This document shows positions 37,143 through 45,877 of a stretch of DNA of 64,000 nt, piece after piece. The position numbers were made by a program, and so were the translations under genes. The notes beneath the pieces were generated by a model. It was not told where the DNA came from. It worked only from the letters and a program-made list of their open reading frames with translations, and did no database searches. This DNA is from Campylobacter concisus (lineage in GTDB: Bacteria; Campylobacterota; Campylobacteria; Campylobacterales; Campylobacteraceae). The stretch lies in the NCBI RefSeq assembly GCF_003049705.1, contig NZ_PIRF01000002.1, positions 267,276 through 331,275 of the forward strand, in the 5' to 3' direction. Position 1 is the first letter of the stretch. Each line of letters opens with the position of its first letter.

Positions 37143-37646
37143 ATGCAAGAAACTTTAAAAGATAGAATCATAAAAAACGTTTTTTTTGTTTCAAAACAGC
37201 CAGTTTTATTTAGGGATCTACTTGAAGCAAATGCCCTTTTTAACGAAGGTATGCTAATAGATGGAGCAAAGCTAAATTTTAGATTTAACCACATCAAGCT
37301 CTATCAGATTTACGCACTTATCTGTTTTGTCATTTTATTTCCATTGTTAATCATCACGCATCATTTTTTAGCAAAAACTGATGCACATATATCGATAATA
37401 GCGACTGCTGTCGTCACTTCGGCCGTTTTCATTGGCTTTGATATGTTTAAAGTTTGGGCAAGAAGAGAGATAAGTCACGATCTTATCAAGAAAGCTTGGA
37501 GCGTGCATTTTCCGTATTTTGGCTATGAAAAATACTCAAGCAAGGTCGAAGAAATTTATAATACTGCCATAAAAAATGACATATCAAAAAAAGATTTAGA
37601 ACAATATATATATGAAAAGCTAATCTCTCAAAAAGAAAGCAATTAG
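37143..37646 (+). CDS. two-helix membrane protein, unknown family
   Basis: 167 residues with two membrane helices (IYALICFVILFPLLIITHHF and ISIIATAVVTSAVFIGFDMF) separated by a short loop. The N-terminal ~55 and C-terminal ~60 residues are soluble, charged and likely cytosolic. The C-terminus (KDLEQYIYEKLISQKESN) is helical. No family recognised. It lies between oppositely oriented housekeeping genes with its own -10, so is transcribed alone. Confidence 0.65.
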   Translation: MQETLKDRIIKNVFFVSKQPVLFRDLLEANALFNEGMLIDGAKLNFRFNHIKLYQIYALICFVILFPLLIITHHFLAKTDAHISIIATAVVTSAVFIGFDMFKVWARREISHDLIKKAWSVHFPYFGYEKYSSKVEEIYNTAIKNDISKKDLEQYIYEKLISQKESN

Positions 37647-37767
37647 CAAGTTAAAAATAGGCTTTGTTTATTGAGCTAATTTTATTTTTGTGCAGTTATA
37701 TACAAAATGGCTATATTATTTGCCAATATAATTGAATCGCCAAAATTTAAAAACTTTAAATGTTTAG

Positions 37768-38061
37768 TTATTTCCATTGGCGCTCTTGCATATTGTTTAA
37801 AATTTGATTTTTATAACGTAAATTTTCGAGCTTTATATTAAGAGCTCTATTTTCCTCTAAAAGCATATCTCGCTTACCGCTGATGTCCGCTATATCTCTA
37901 CTTATATAATAAATTTGATTTGCTATGTAAATTTTTGGCAAAAATATAGCTAGAGCTATAAAAACCGCTAAATAGACCATCACCAATGTCTTAAAGCTTA
38001 AATTTACTTCACGTTTTTGCTCCTCGTCGTGAAGCGTCAACAGCTCTTCTTTTTCTTGCAT
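37768..38061 (-). CDS. FtsL-like division protein
   Basis: 97 residues: a short acidic cytosolic end, one membrane helix (TLVMVYLAVFIALAIFL), and a coiled coil (RDIADISGKRDMLLEENRALNIKLENLRY). This is the layout of FtsL, which links FtsB and FtsQ in the divisome. FtsL is poorly conserved, so the call leans on topology plus the position directly after rsmH (3 bp), which is its classical place in division clusters. Confidence 0.7.
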   Translation of the reverse strand: MQEKEELLTLHDEEQKREVNLSFKTLVMVYLAVFIALAIFLPKIYIANQIYYISRDIADISGKRDMLLEENRALNIKLENLRYKNQILNNMQERQWK

Positions 38062-38063
38062 TT

Positions 38064-38990
38064 TTATCCCTTTATCTTAAAAACTCTAAGTTTTGCGCTC
38101 TTGCTTCGCGAGTTTATCTTTAGCTCATTTTGGCTTGCTGTTAGTGGCTTTTTGGTCAAAATTTCTCCTAGTTCGTGATTGTTTCCGCATTCACATCTAT
38201 AGACGCCAGGTAGGCAGATACAGCTATTTGCCCATTTTTTAAAGCGCTCTTTTACGATCCTATCTTCAAGCGAGTGAAATGTAATAATCGCCACAAGACA
38301 ATCCTTAAACCCACATTCTTCTATACTATCAAGTAAATTTGTTAGCTCATCTAGCTCACCATTTACCTCTATCCTGATGGCTTGAAAGGCAAGTATCGCA
38401 GGGCTAACTCCGCGCCCTTTTATCTGAGTTGTACCTATTAAATTTGCAAGCTCTTTTGCACTCGTTATCTTGCCAAAATTTCTAGCATTTATAATCTTGT
38501 TCGCAATCCAGGTAGCATTTTTTAGCTCACCATAATCTCTAAAAATTCTAACCAACTCATCAAAAGAGTAGCCATTTACAACGTCATATGCGCTAAAATT
38601 TCGCTCTTTGTCCATGCGCATATCAAGCGTGCTTGAGCCAAGACTAAAGCCCCTATCATCTTTATCTATCTGAAGCGAGCTAACACCAATGTCAGCCAAA
38701 ATTCCTCTAACATTTAAAATTTCTTCTTGACTTAGCTTGCTAGTCAATTCAGAGAAGTTACTTTTATAAATTTTAACCCTACTACCAAATGGCTCAAGTT
38801 TTTTTAGTGAAAAATTTATAGCTTCATTATCTCTATCACAGGCAATTAAATTTAAATTTTTATTTTGAGACAAAATGGCACTAGAATGCCCTGCATACCC
38901 AAGCGTACAATCTATAAAATTTCCATTTAAATTTTTAAAAAAAGATAGAACTTCATCAAGTAAAACACTGATATGTGGACTTTGCAACAC
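38064..38990 (-). CDS. rsmH: 16S rRNA (cytosine-1402-N4) methyltransferase RsmH
   Basis: 308 residues. HISVLLDEVLSFF and FIDCTLGYAGHSSAIL form the SAM-binding start; ILADIGVSSLQIDKDDRGFSL, LDMRMD and ILAFQAIRIEVNGEL are the conserved RsmH blocks. It methylates N4 of C1402 in 16S rRNA with SAM. In the minus-strand pair rsmH-ftsL-like, divergent from the aldolase-like gene. Confidence 0.95.
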   Translation of the reverse strand: MLQSPHISVLLDEVLSFFKNLNGNFIDCTLGYAGHSSAILSQNKNLNLIACDRDNEAINFSLKKLEPFGSRVKIYKSNFSELTSKLSQEEILNVRGILADIGVSSLQIDKDDRGFSLGSSTLDMRMDKERNFSAYDVVNGYSFDELVRIFRDYGELKNATWIANKIINARNFGKITSAKELANLIGTTQIKGRGVSPAILAFQAIRIEVNGELDELTNLLDSIEECGFKDCLVAIITFHSLEDRIVKERFKKWANSCICLPGVYRCECGNNHELGEILTKKPLTASQNELKINSRSKSAKLRVFKIKG

Positions 38991-39087
38991 TGCCTCTTTA
39001 TAGTAAATAGTGTGGAAAATTTATCGAAATTTTACTTAAAAAGCTATCATTACACAAAATTTTACATAAATTTTAAGATAGCTTAAA

Positions 39088-39093
39088 TATAAT
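39088..39093 (+). promoter_or_regulatory. -10 element and strong ribosome site of the aldolase-like gene
   Basis: TATAAT at 39088-39093; 12 nt further is the strong ribosome site TAGGAGG, 5 nt before the ATG at 39115. Confidence 0.55.
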
Positions 39094-39114
39094 CGCTTAA
39101 ACGTAGGAGGAAAA

Positions 39115-39702
39115 ATGGAGCTAGAACACTCAATAAATGAGATAAAAACGATATCACTTTCTATGTTTAGAAAGAATTTTTTTGGCGTCTTTCACGGCTC
39201 GATTTCGGCAAGAGTCGAAAAAAATCAATTTATAATCAATAAACAAAATGCCATTTTTGATAATTTAAAAGATGATGATTTGACACTTCTTTCATCAAAA
39301 AAAGACTATCGTTGGAATGAAGCTAGTCTTGATGCTGATATACACTTAAATATTTATAAAAATATAAATGAGGCAAGATTTGTTTGCTACGCGATGCCAC
39401 CATACGCAACTGCCTACGCAATGAAACATGAAAAAATTGTACCGAAAGATTATTTTGGGTATATGAGATTTGATAAAATTTCTGTTTATGATCCAAAACA
39501 ATATGACGACTGGTATGAACGTGCAGAAACTGAAATTTATAGATATATGCTAGAAAAAAATACAAACATTATTATCGTTAAAGGATATGGCATTTACGCA
39601 TACAGTAGAAGCCCTCAGCTTCTTGCAAAAGAGATAGCTTTGCTAGAAAATAGCTGCAAATTGCTTCATTTAACTAGTGGTTATAGCGATTATAGTATTT
39701 AA
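39115..39702 (+). CDS. class II aldolase/adducin-fold protein, metal ligands apparently lost
   Basis: 195 residues of the fuculose-aldolase fold. FFGVFHGSISARVE matches the N-terminal 'G..sG.iS.R.' block. The zinc-ligand block, normally H-x-H before 'ppyataya', is CYAMPPYATAYAM here, and the later His in 'HG.' is KGYGIYAYS. So the Zn-binding His residues seem missing, which argues against aldolase activity. It sits between rsmH and ppiD-ftsA-ftsZ. Function unknown; a structural or regulatory role is a guess. Confidence 0.7.
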   Translation: MELEHSINEIKTISLSMFRKNFFGVFHGSISARVEKNQFIINKQNAIFDNLKDDDLTLLSSKKDYRWNEASLDADIHLNIYKNINEARFVCYAMPPYATAYAMKHEKIVPKDYFGYMRFDKISVYDPKQYDDWYERAETEIYRYMLEKNTNIIIVKGYGIYAYSRSPQLLAKEIALLENSCKLLHLTSGYSDYSI

Positions 39703-39703
39703 A

Positions 39704-39741
39704 AATTTTGCTAACAATACTAAAAAATTGTTAGCAAAATT
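39704..39741 (+). terminator. terminator after the aldolase-like gene
   Basis: Perfect 15-bp inverted repeat AATTTTGCTAACAAT / ATTGTTAGCAAAATT, loop of 8 nt, then TCTTTAC. It separates this gene from the ppiD-ftsA-ftsZ unit. Confidence 0.7.
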
Positions 39742-39795
39742 CTTTACAAAGGTATTTTTAAAGCCCCTATTTTAAGCTTATTTAAGGCAATTTTA

Positions 39796-39801
39796 TATAA
39801 T
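39796..39801 (+). promoter_or_regulatory. ppiD promoter -10 element
   Basis: TATAAT in the context TTTTATATAATATA, 40 bp before the ppiD ATG, with AAAGGA as ribosome site. It may drive ppiD-ftsA-ftsZ. Confidence 0.5.
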
Positions 39802-39841
39802 ATATCATACAAATTTCGTTAGTCTTTTAAAGGAAAATTTA

Positions 39842-41299
39842 ATGTTGTCTTGGATGCAAAAACATAAAAAATACCTAGTTGTTACCATTTGGGTAAGTAC
39901 AATAGCCTTTGTTGGAGCAGGCTTTGTAGGCTGGGGAGCATATGATTTAAATAGCAATCGAGCCACTTCGATAGCAAAAGTAGGACACAGAAATATAAGC
40001 ATTCAAGAACTGCAACAAAAATACGATAGTTTATATCAATACTACAATAATCTTTTTGATGGCAAATTAACTCAAGAAAAGGCTAATGAGTTAGGATTAC
40101 AAAATGCTGCACTTCAGGCTACAATTCAAGAGAATTTACTATTAAATTTTGCAGACGATATAGGTCTTAGTGTTAGTAAAGATGATATTTTAAAATATAT
40201 AATCGCTGATCCAACATTTCAAAAAGATGGTGCTTTTGATAAAAATTTATACTACGATATTTTAAGAAGGGCCAGAATAAATCCAACCGATTTTGAAGAA
40301 AATTTAAAACTAACAATACTACTTGATAAACTTAGAACTATTTTAAATTTACCAGCCAGCAAAGAAGACATTGCAATGATGGAAGCAAGCTTTTTTATGC
40401 AAGACAAATTAGCAATACAGATAATAAATGCTAATCAAAGTGATATAAAAATAGATGAAAAAGAGCTAAAGAATCTTTGGGAAACAAATAAAAACAACTA
40501 TATGACAAAGACTATATATGGTCTAGAAACATACTTTATAGAGTCAAATAAAAATGATGTAAATCAAACTACTTTGAGTGACTACTATAACGAAAATAAG
40601 GAGAGATACAAAGGCTCTGATGATAAAATCAAATCATTTGATGAAGTAAAGACTGAAGTTATCAAAGACTACAATATCGAGAAAAGCAAGACTGATGCTT
40701 TAAAAAAATATACCTCTATCAAAAAAGCTGAGCTTGCAACAAATGAATTTGTTAGTATAAATGAAGATAATGCAACATTCTCACTTGATGAAATAAAAGG
40801 GGCAAAAGTTGGTGAGGTTATAAAACCATTTACATACAAAGATGGATATTTGATAGTTAGGGTAAAAAGCATAACTCCTCCACAACCTATGAGTTTTGAA
40901 CAAGCAAGAGCAATGGTACTTGAAATTTACAAAGATAAAAAGAAAAAAGAAAACTTAATAACCATAGCAAAAGAGTCTTTACAAAATTTCAAAGGAACTG
41001 ATATAGGCTTTATCAGTAGAGATATAAATGGCTCTATCTTAGGACTAAATGAAAGTGAAACTAGAGCTTTTGTTTCTCAACTTTTTGAAACTAACAACAA
41101 AAAAGATTATGTTATATTAAAAGACAAGGCCGTTATATACGACATTTTGGAACAAAGGTTGCTTGTAGATAATATAGATAATAACTATAAGCAAATAACA
41201 CAGCAGAACGTTACAATGCTTAAAAATAATGAGCTAATAAAAGATTTAACAAACAAACTTAAAAAATACTATGAAGTTAAAGAATATATCAAAAGGTAA
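39842..41299 (+). CDS. ppiD: PpiD-type periplasmic folding factor (SurA_N domain)
   Basis: 485 residues. An N-terminal membrane helix (YLVVTIWVSTIAFVGAGFVGW) anchors it; the SurA_N-like chaperone region (~45-190, starting IAKVGHRNISIQELQQKY) follows, with a parvulin-like part around residues 225-370 (GEVIKPFTYKDGYLIVRV). The parvulin motif is weak, as in other PpiD proteins lacking isomerase activity. It helps outer-membrane proteins leaving SecYEG. Upstream of ftsA as in C. jejuni (Cj0694). Confidence 0.82.
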   Translation: MLSWMQKHKKYLVVTIWVSTIAFVGAGFVGWGAYDLNSNRATSIAKVGHRNISIQELQQKYDSLYQYYNNLFDGKLTQEKANELGLQNAALQATIQENLLLNFADDIGLSVSKDDILKYIIADPTFQKDGAFDKNLYYDILRRARINPTDFEENLKLTILLDKLRTILNLPASKEDIAMMEASFFMQDKLAIQIINANQSDIKIDEKELKNLWETNKNNYMTKTIYGLETYFIESNKNDVNQTTLSDYYNENKERYKGSDDKIKSFDEVKTEVIKDYNIEKSKTDALKKYTSIKKAELATNEFVSINEDNATFSLDEIKGAKVGEVIKPFTYKDGYLIVRVKSITPPQPMSFEQARAMVLEIYKDKKKKENLITIAKESLQNFKGTDIGFISRDINGSILGLNESETRAFVSQLFETNNKKDYVILKDKAVIYDILEQRLLVDNIDNNYKQITQQNVTMLKNNELIKDLTNKLKKYYEVKEYIKR

Positions 41300-41305
41300 T
41301 TTATC

Positions 41306-42733
41306 TTGAGTACAAAAATTTTAGGTATAGATATCGGCTCTTTCCAGATTTGTGCAGTAATAGCACAACATGATGAAAATGGTATTAAGATAATTGGAAT
41401 TGGAACTGAAAAAACGCAGGGAATAAGAAAAGGTGTTATAACTAATATTGAACAAGCTGCAAAGTCGATAAAAAATGCATTGATAGAAGCACAAAGAGTT
41501 GCAGGAACACGCTATGAAAAAGTCATAGTTTCTATTTCTGGTGCGTATACAAAAAGCGTTGATAGTAGCGGTGTAGTAAATATACCAAATCATGAAATAG
41601 GTATAAAAGAGATTGAGCGTGCTATGCAAATGGCCGATCATACGGCTGACATACCTCATGAATATGAAAAACTACATGTTCTTCCTTATAATTTTAAAGT
41701 AGATGGGCAAGAACATATTGAAGATCCAATAGGTATGAACGGTAGTAGGCTAGAAGTTCAAACACATATTGTTACAGTACAAAAGTCATCTATTAGCAAC
41801 CTAAGAAAAGCCGTAAATTTAGCAGGTGTTCAACTAGATAATATAGTGCTTTCAGGATATGCTTCTGCGATAGCAACATTAACAAAAGATGAGAAAGAAC
41901 TTGGTGCCGCACTTGTTGATATGGGTGGTGCGACTTGTAATCTTGTGGTACATTCTGGAAATTCTATAAGATACAATGAATTTTTACCTGTTGGCTCAGC
42001 AAACATTACAAATGATCTTTCTATGGCTCTGCATACACCTCTTCCAAAGGCAGAAGAGATAAAATTAGGTTATGGCGCTTTAATAAATAAGTCAATTGAT
42101 TTAATAGAGCTCCCGATCCTTGGAGATGAAACAAAAAGCCACGAAGTTTCACTAGACATAATATCAAATGTTATATATGCCAGAGCAGAAGAAACCCTTA
42201 TGGTACTTGCTAAGATGCTAGAAGATAGCGGCTATAAAGATAGCATTGGTGCTGGAATAATACTTACTGGCGGCATGACTAAGCTAGAAGGTATTAGGGA
42301 TCTTGCATCTGCGATATTTGATAAAATGCCAGTTCGTATAGCAAAACCAAAAGAAATGGATGGATTATTTGAAATTTTAAGAGACCCAGCAAATTCTTGT
42401 GCTATAGGGCTTTGTTTGTATGGTGCTGGCAACTTTAGCCCATACGAGATTGATTCTGAGAAAAAAATGAGATACCAAGGGGAAATAGCCTCAAAACCGA
42501 AAGTAAATTTTAGAAATGTTTTTGTAGAAGAAGAAAATGTACAAAATTTTGGACAAGAGGTGCAGGATCCAAATGAAAAAGAGGATAGTTTTTCTGATAA
42601 AGATTTTGAATTAGAGATAGCAAATAAATCAAAAAACAAAGAAGAGCTTGCCAATATTGCAGATATTAGCAAACAAGAAAAAAAGCCAAATGCTTTTGCA
42701 AAATTTTGGTATAGTATTACACAATTATTTTAA
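41306..42733 (+). CDS. ftsA: cell division protein FtsA
   Basis: 475 residues from a TTG start 6 bp after ppiD. Actin fold: ILGIDIGSFQICAVIAQ is phosphate 1, ALVDMGGATCNLVVHSG phosphate 2, and GAGIILTGGMTKLEGIRDLA the adenosine motif; the 1C domain lies at ~85-165. The C-terminus (NAFAKFWYSITQLF) is an amphipathic membrane-targeting helix. A long acidic linker (~395-455) precedes it. FtsA anchors FtsZ to the membrane. Confidence 0.95.
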   Translation: MSTKILGIDIGSFQICAVIAQHDENGIKIIGIGTEKTQGIRKGVITNIEQAAKSIKNALIEAQRVAGTRYEKVIVSISGAYTKSVDSSGVVNIPNHEIGIKEIERAMQMADHTADIPHEYEKLHVLPYNFKVDGQEHIEDPIGMNGSRLEVQTHIVTVQKSSISNLRKAVNLAGVQLDNIVLSGYASAIATLTKDEKELGAALVDMGGATCNLVVHSGNSIRYNEFLPVGSANITNDLSMALHTPLPKAEEIKLGYGALINKSIDLIELPILGDETKSHEVSLDIISNVIYARAEETLMVLAKMLEDSGYKDSIGAGIILTGGMTKLEGIRDLASAIFDKMPVRIAKPKEMDGLFEILRDPANSCAIGLCLYGAGNFSPYEIDSEKKMRYQGEIASKPKVNFRNVFVEEENVQNFGQEVQDPNEKEDSFSDKDFELEIANKSKNKEELANIADISKQEKKPNAFAKFWYSITQLF

Positions 42734-42747
42734 GGAGAATTTCAAAA

Positions 42748-43887
42748 ATGAGTAGCTTCACAGTAGAAGAAAATAAAAGCATCTATGGTGCAAAGATAAA
42801 AGTCGTAGGTGTAGGTGGAGGTGGTGGCAATATGGTCAACCACATAATAAGAGTTAATCCAAATTTAAATATAGATCTTATTGTTGCTAATACAGATGCT
42901 AAGGCTCTTGAAAATTCTCTTGCACATACAAAAATACAGCTTGGAGAAAAGACAACAAAAGGTCTAGGTGCAGGCATGAGACCTGAAATAGGAAAAGCCG
43001 CTGCTGAAGAGAGCTACGATGAAGTAAAAAGTGCACTTGAGACATCAGATATAGTTTTCATTGGTACAGGACTTGGTGGTGGAACTGGTACAGGTGCAGC
43101 TCCAGTAGTTGCTCAAGCTGCAAAAGATATTGGTGCACTAACAGTTGCAGTTGTTACCATGCCTTTTATGTTTGAAGGAAAAAAACGTAGAAAACTAGCT
43201 GATTGTGGCCTTGAAGAGCTCAGGAAAGAAAGCGATTCTATTGTAGTCATTCCAAACGATAAACTCTTAACACTAATTGATAAAAATGCTGGTATAAAAG
43301 AAAGCTTTGAAATGGTTGATGAAGTGCTTGCAAGAGCCGTCAATGGTATGAGTACGATCGTACTTGACTCAGGAAAAAGCGATATAAATCTAGACTTTGC
43401 AGATGTTAGAACGATTATGAGCCATAGAGGACTAGCTTTAATGGGTGTTGGCGAAGCAAGTGGCGAGGATGCAGCGCAAGAAGCTATAAAAAATGCTATA
43501 CAATCACCACTTCTTGATAACATGACAATAAATGGTGCATTTGGTATTTTAGTTCATTTTAGAATAAGCCCTAGTTGTCCACTAGCTGATATCAATAATG
43601 CGATGAGTATTATTCATGAGGCAGCGGATGAAGATGCTGAAATTATATTTGGTACAACAACTGATGACAAAATAGAAGACAATAAAGTTGAAGTTACAAT
43701 AATAGCCACAGGTTTTCAAAGCTCACAAAAAGAAACTGAAAAAAAAGATGAAGTACAAACTTCTACTGCAAGCGATATCATAAAAAAAGAGCGTATATTA
43801 AGACTTAAAAAAGTTAGTGGTGGATATGACGAAGACTATATGTCACAACTTGATGTACCATCATTTATGCGCCATCAAATGGACTAA
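42748..43887 (+). CDS. ftsZ: cell division protein FtsZ
   Basis: 379 residues. Tubulin-like GTPase: VVGVGGGGGNMVNHII, the GTP-binding FIGTGLGGGTGTGAAPVVA and the T7 loop NLDFADVRTIM are intact. The C-terminal linker is short (~325-365) and the chain ends YMSQLDVPSFMRHQMD, the conserved tail that binds FtsA. Ribosome site AAGGAG at 42733-42738. Forms the Z ring. Confidence 0.98.
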   Translation: MSSFTVEENKSIYGAKIKVVGVGGGGGNMVNHIIRVNPNLNIDLIVANTDAKALENSLAHTKIQLGEKTTKGLGAGMRPEIGKAAAEESYDEVKSALETSDIVFIGTGLGGGTGTGAAPVVAQAAKDIGALTVAVVTMPFMFEGKKRRKLADCGLEELRKESDSIVVIPNDKLLTLIDKNAGIKESFEMVDEVLARAVNGMSTIVLDSGKSDINLDFADVRTIMSHRGLALMGVGEASGEDAAQEAIKNAIQSPLLDNMTINGAFGILVHFRISPSCPLADINNAMSIIHEAADEDAEIIFGTTTDDKIEDNKVEVTIIATGFQSSQKETEKKDEVQTSTASDIIKKERILRLKKVSGGYDEDYMSQLDVPSFMRHQMD

Positions 43888-43911
43888 TAAAAAACAAACT
43901 CCTTAAAATTT

Positions 43912-43933
43912 CTAGAGAGCTTTTGCTCTCTAG
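43912..43933 (+). terminator. terminator after ftsZ
   Basis: Perfect 9-bp stem CTAGAGAGC / GCTCTCTAG with a TTTT loop; outer AAATTT/AAATTT pairing could extend it. 24 bp after the ftsZ stop. The following T-run is poor. Confidence 0.55.
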
Positions 43934-43976
43934 CTTATTAGAAATTTACAAACCTTTAAATCCAAAAACTTAAAAT

Positions 43977-44270
43977 TTAAACTCCAAGTTGGGCTTTTAC
44001 AAAATCGCTTGCCATTTGTATATTCCACTCAGGCTCCCAGACAAGATCGATCTCGCACTCTTTGATACCTTCTATATCAAGCACGGCAGTTTCTACCCAG
44101 CCAAGTATCATTTCATGTAGTGGGCAAGATTTAGTTGAAAGCGTCATAGTAACTTTTACTTTGCCATTTTCATCGCGGCTCACATCGTATATAAGTCCAA
44201 GCGAAACGATATCAAAGCCAACTTCTGGATCAACGATATTTGACAGTGCGTTATAAATTTTTTCTTTCAT
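43977..44270 (-). CDS. MIP18/DUF59 family Fe-S assembly-type protein
   Basis: 97 residues. NALSNIVDPEVGFDIVSLGL and TLSTKSCPLHEMILGWVE are the two conserved MIP18 blocks, including the Cys of the SCPL motif. Homologues (SufT, PaaD) help mature Fe-S enzymes. It is the last gene of a three-gene minus-strand operon with a polytopic membrane protein and a DUF2249-like protein, 3 bp after the former. Confidence 0.85.
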   Translation of the reverse strand: MKEKIYNALSNIVDPEVGFDIVSLGLIYDVSRDENGKVKVTMTLSTKSCPLHEMILGWVETAVLDIEGIKECEIDLVWEPEWNIQMASDFVKAQLGV

Positions 44271-44273
44271 TTT

Positions 44274-45464
44274 TTATCCTTTAAAACCAGTAAATCTAAA
44301 AATATTTATTATATTTATCGATAGCAAAACTATACTAATAGCTATAAAAATCATACCTGCTTGCACTAAAATTTCTAGTTCAAAGCAAGTTGAGAGAAGA
44401 TAGCAAAGAAGCGAGATAGCATTAAAAGCTATACCAAAATAAGCTATCTTTTTTAGTATCATAGCATCAAGAAGTGGCACTTTTACCTTTCCAACAAAAG
44501 GTGCTACATAGTGATACCATATGAGAAATGGTGCAATCTTGTAAAGATGAGCTACGATAAAAGCAAACAAAAAGCCATATATTAAAAAATATGCAGCTAA
44601 ATTTAATTTGTCTAAAGCTATAAAAACAGTGGCACCAAGCAAAGCCACCAACGAAAGCACTATATTTACATTCCAGTAATCATACGCCTTTCTAACGCGT
44701 TTTTTTAAAATATAAAGCGCTTGAACTATAAAAAGTAAAGCCGCCACACATATTGACAAAATAGACAAATTTTCATTAAAAGCTAGCAAGATACCGCCTA
44801 AAATATAGCATGCTAGTGAGGCCTTACTAAGTGTAAATTTTAGATCATGAGCTAGCGCAAACATAGGTAGGAGTACGCTAGCAGCTCCAAGTATCACAAG
44901 GAACACAAATCCCAGTACAAAATAAACGTGAAATTTTAGTGTCATCTCAAAATCAAGCATCAGCGTGCCACTAAGTATCATAAGCAAGCAAAAACCAAGC
45001 GTTATTCCAATTACCAAAAAGATAGCTGAAACAAAAAGCACAAAGGCCGCAAAGCTCTTTTTTTCATTATCCATAAAGCTTAATGCGTAAGTCGTAGCAA
45101 AAAAAGCGAGTGAGCAAAAAAGCGAAACTCCACTAATTTGCAAAATTTTAGCCTCAGAAAATAACATCCCGTAGCACATGCCCAGCAATGATAGACAAAA
45201 AATAGCCAAATTTAAAATAGCACCTTTTGCTGTAAAAAATGGCTTTTCTAAGATGACTGAAGTTAGCTGATAGAGTGCTCCGATGATAATGCTCATAACA
45301 AAGCCAACAAAAAATATATGCAAAAAACCAGCTGTATTTAGTGAGCTAATCGCATCAAAATCTGCATAAAAGAATGCTGGCACACTTAATGCTAAAAAGA
45401 AAATTCCAGCAATAAAATATCCACCGACTAACTTAAATGGTGGTGCGTAAGTATTTAAAAGCAT
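44274..45464 (-). CDS. polytopic membrane protein, NnrS / heme-copper-oxidase-subunit-I-like
   Basis: 396 residues with about 12 hydrophobic helices. Conserved-looking His residues sit at helix starts: AGFLHIFFVGFVMSIIIGAL (His49) and FHVYFVLGFVFLVILGA, patterns shared with NnrS and heme-copper oxidase subunit I-like proteins, where His may hold heme or metal. The exact family is uncertain. The neighbours (DUF2249, MIP18) often accompany nitrogen-oxide metabolism genes in denitrifiers, so a link to NO or nitrite stress is possible but unproven. Confidence 0.6.
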   Translation of the reverse strand: MLLNTYAPPFKLVGGYFIAGIFFLALSVPAFFYADFDAISSLNTAGFLHIFFVGFVMSIIIGALYQLTSVILEKPFFTAKGAILNLAIFCLSLLGMCYGMLFSEAKILQISGVSLFCSLAFFATTYALSFMDNEKKSFAAFVLFVSAIFLVIGITLGFCLLMILSGTLMLDFEMTLKFHVYFVLGFVFLVILGAASVLLPMFALAHDLKFTLSKASLACYILGGILLAFNENLSILSICVAALLFIVQALYILKKRVRKAYDYWNVNIVLSLVALLGATVFIALDKLNLAAYFLIYGFLFAFIVAHLYKIAPFLIWYHYVAPFVGKVKVPLLDAMILKKIAYFGIAFNAISLLCYLLSTCFELEILVQAGMIFIAISIVLLSINIINIFRFTGFKG

Positions 45465-45465
45465 C

Positions 45466-45804
45466 TTAGTGGCAAAGACTCGTATCTACGTCTTCTATAT
45501 TTGCGCCGTCTTTTAGGCTAAAAATCATCTTTACAGCCCCACCATCTATATCTTCACGCTCTATGTCAAAGCTCTTATCTATCTTTGGTATAAGACCAGC
45601 TGGAAATTTATGATTTAGCATCATAATTTTTGTATTTTTATCAGCAAATTTAATAGCGATTAATGCATTGACCATTGGCTCTGGCGGCACGCAAGGACGT
45701 GAATCAAAGCCAACAAAATTTACACCATTTTCATTAAATTTATAAAATGGCACAGTTGCACCATCGACATTAAACTGCTCTGCGTTTTTGAAAAAATCGT
45801 TCAT
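45466..45804 (-). CDS. DUF2249-like (TusA-related) protein
   Basis: 112 residues. The segment CVPPEPMVNALIAIKF, then IMMLNHKFPAGLIPKI, matches the DUF2249 pattern (PPEPm...l, then ..h...P..L.p.L), a TusA-like small alpha/beta fold. It starts the operon leading into the membrane and MIP18 genes, 1 bp apart. Family members cluster with NO/nitrite and hemerythrin genes. Biochemical role unknown. Confidence 0.65.
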   Translation of the reverse strand: MNDFFKNAEQFNVDGATVPFYKFNENGVNFVGFDSRPCVPPEPMVNALIAIKFADKNTKIMMLNHKFPAGLIPKIDKSFDIEREDIDGGAVKMIFSLKDGANIEDVDTSLCH

Positions 45805-45877
45805 TTTTTCTCCTTTTAATTTTGGAGAATTATACTCTGATTAAACTTTTCAAACTATTGATTTGCTTCAACAAAAG

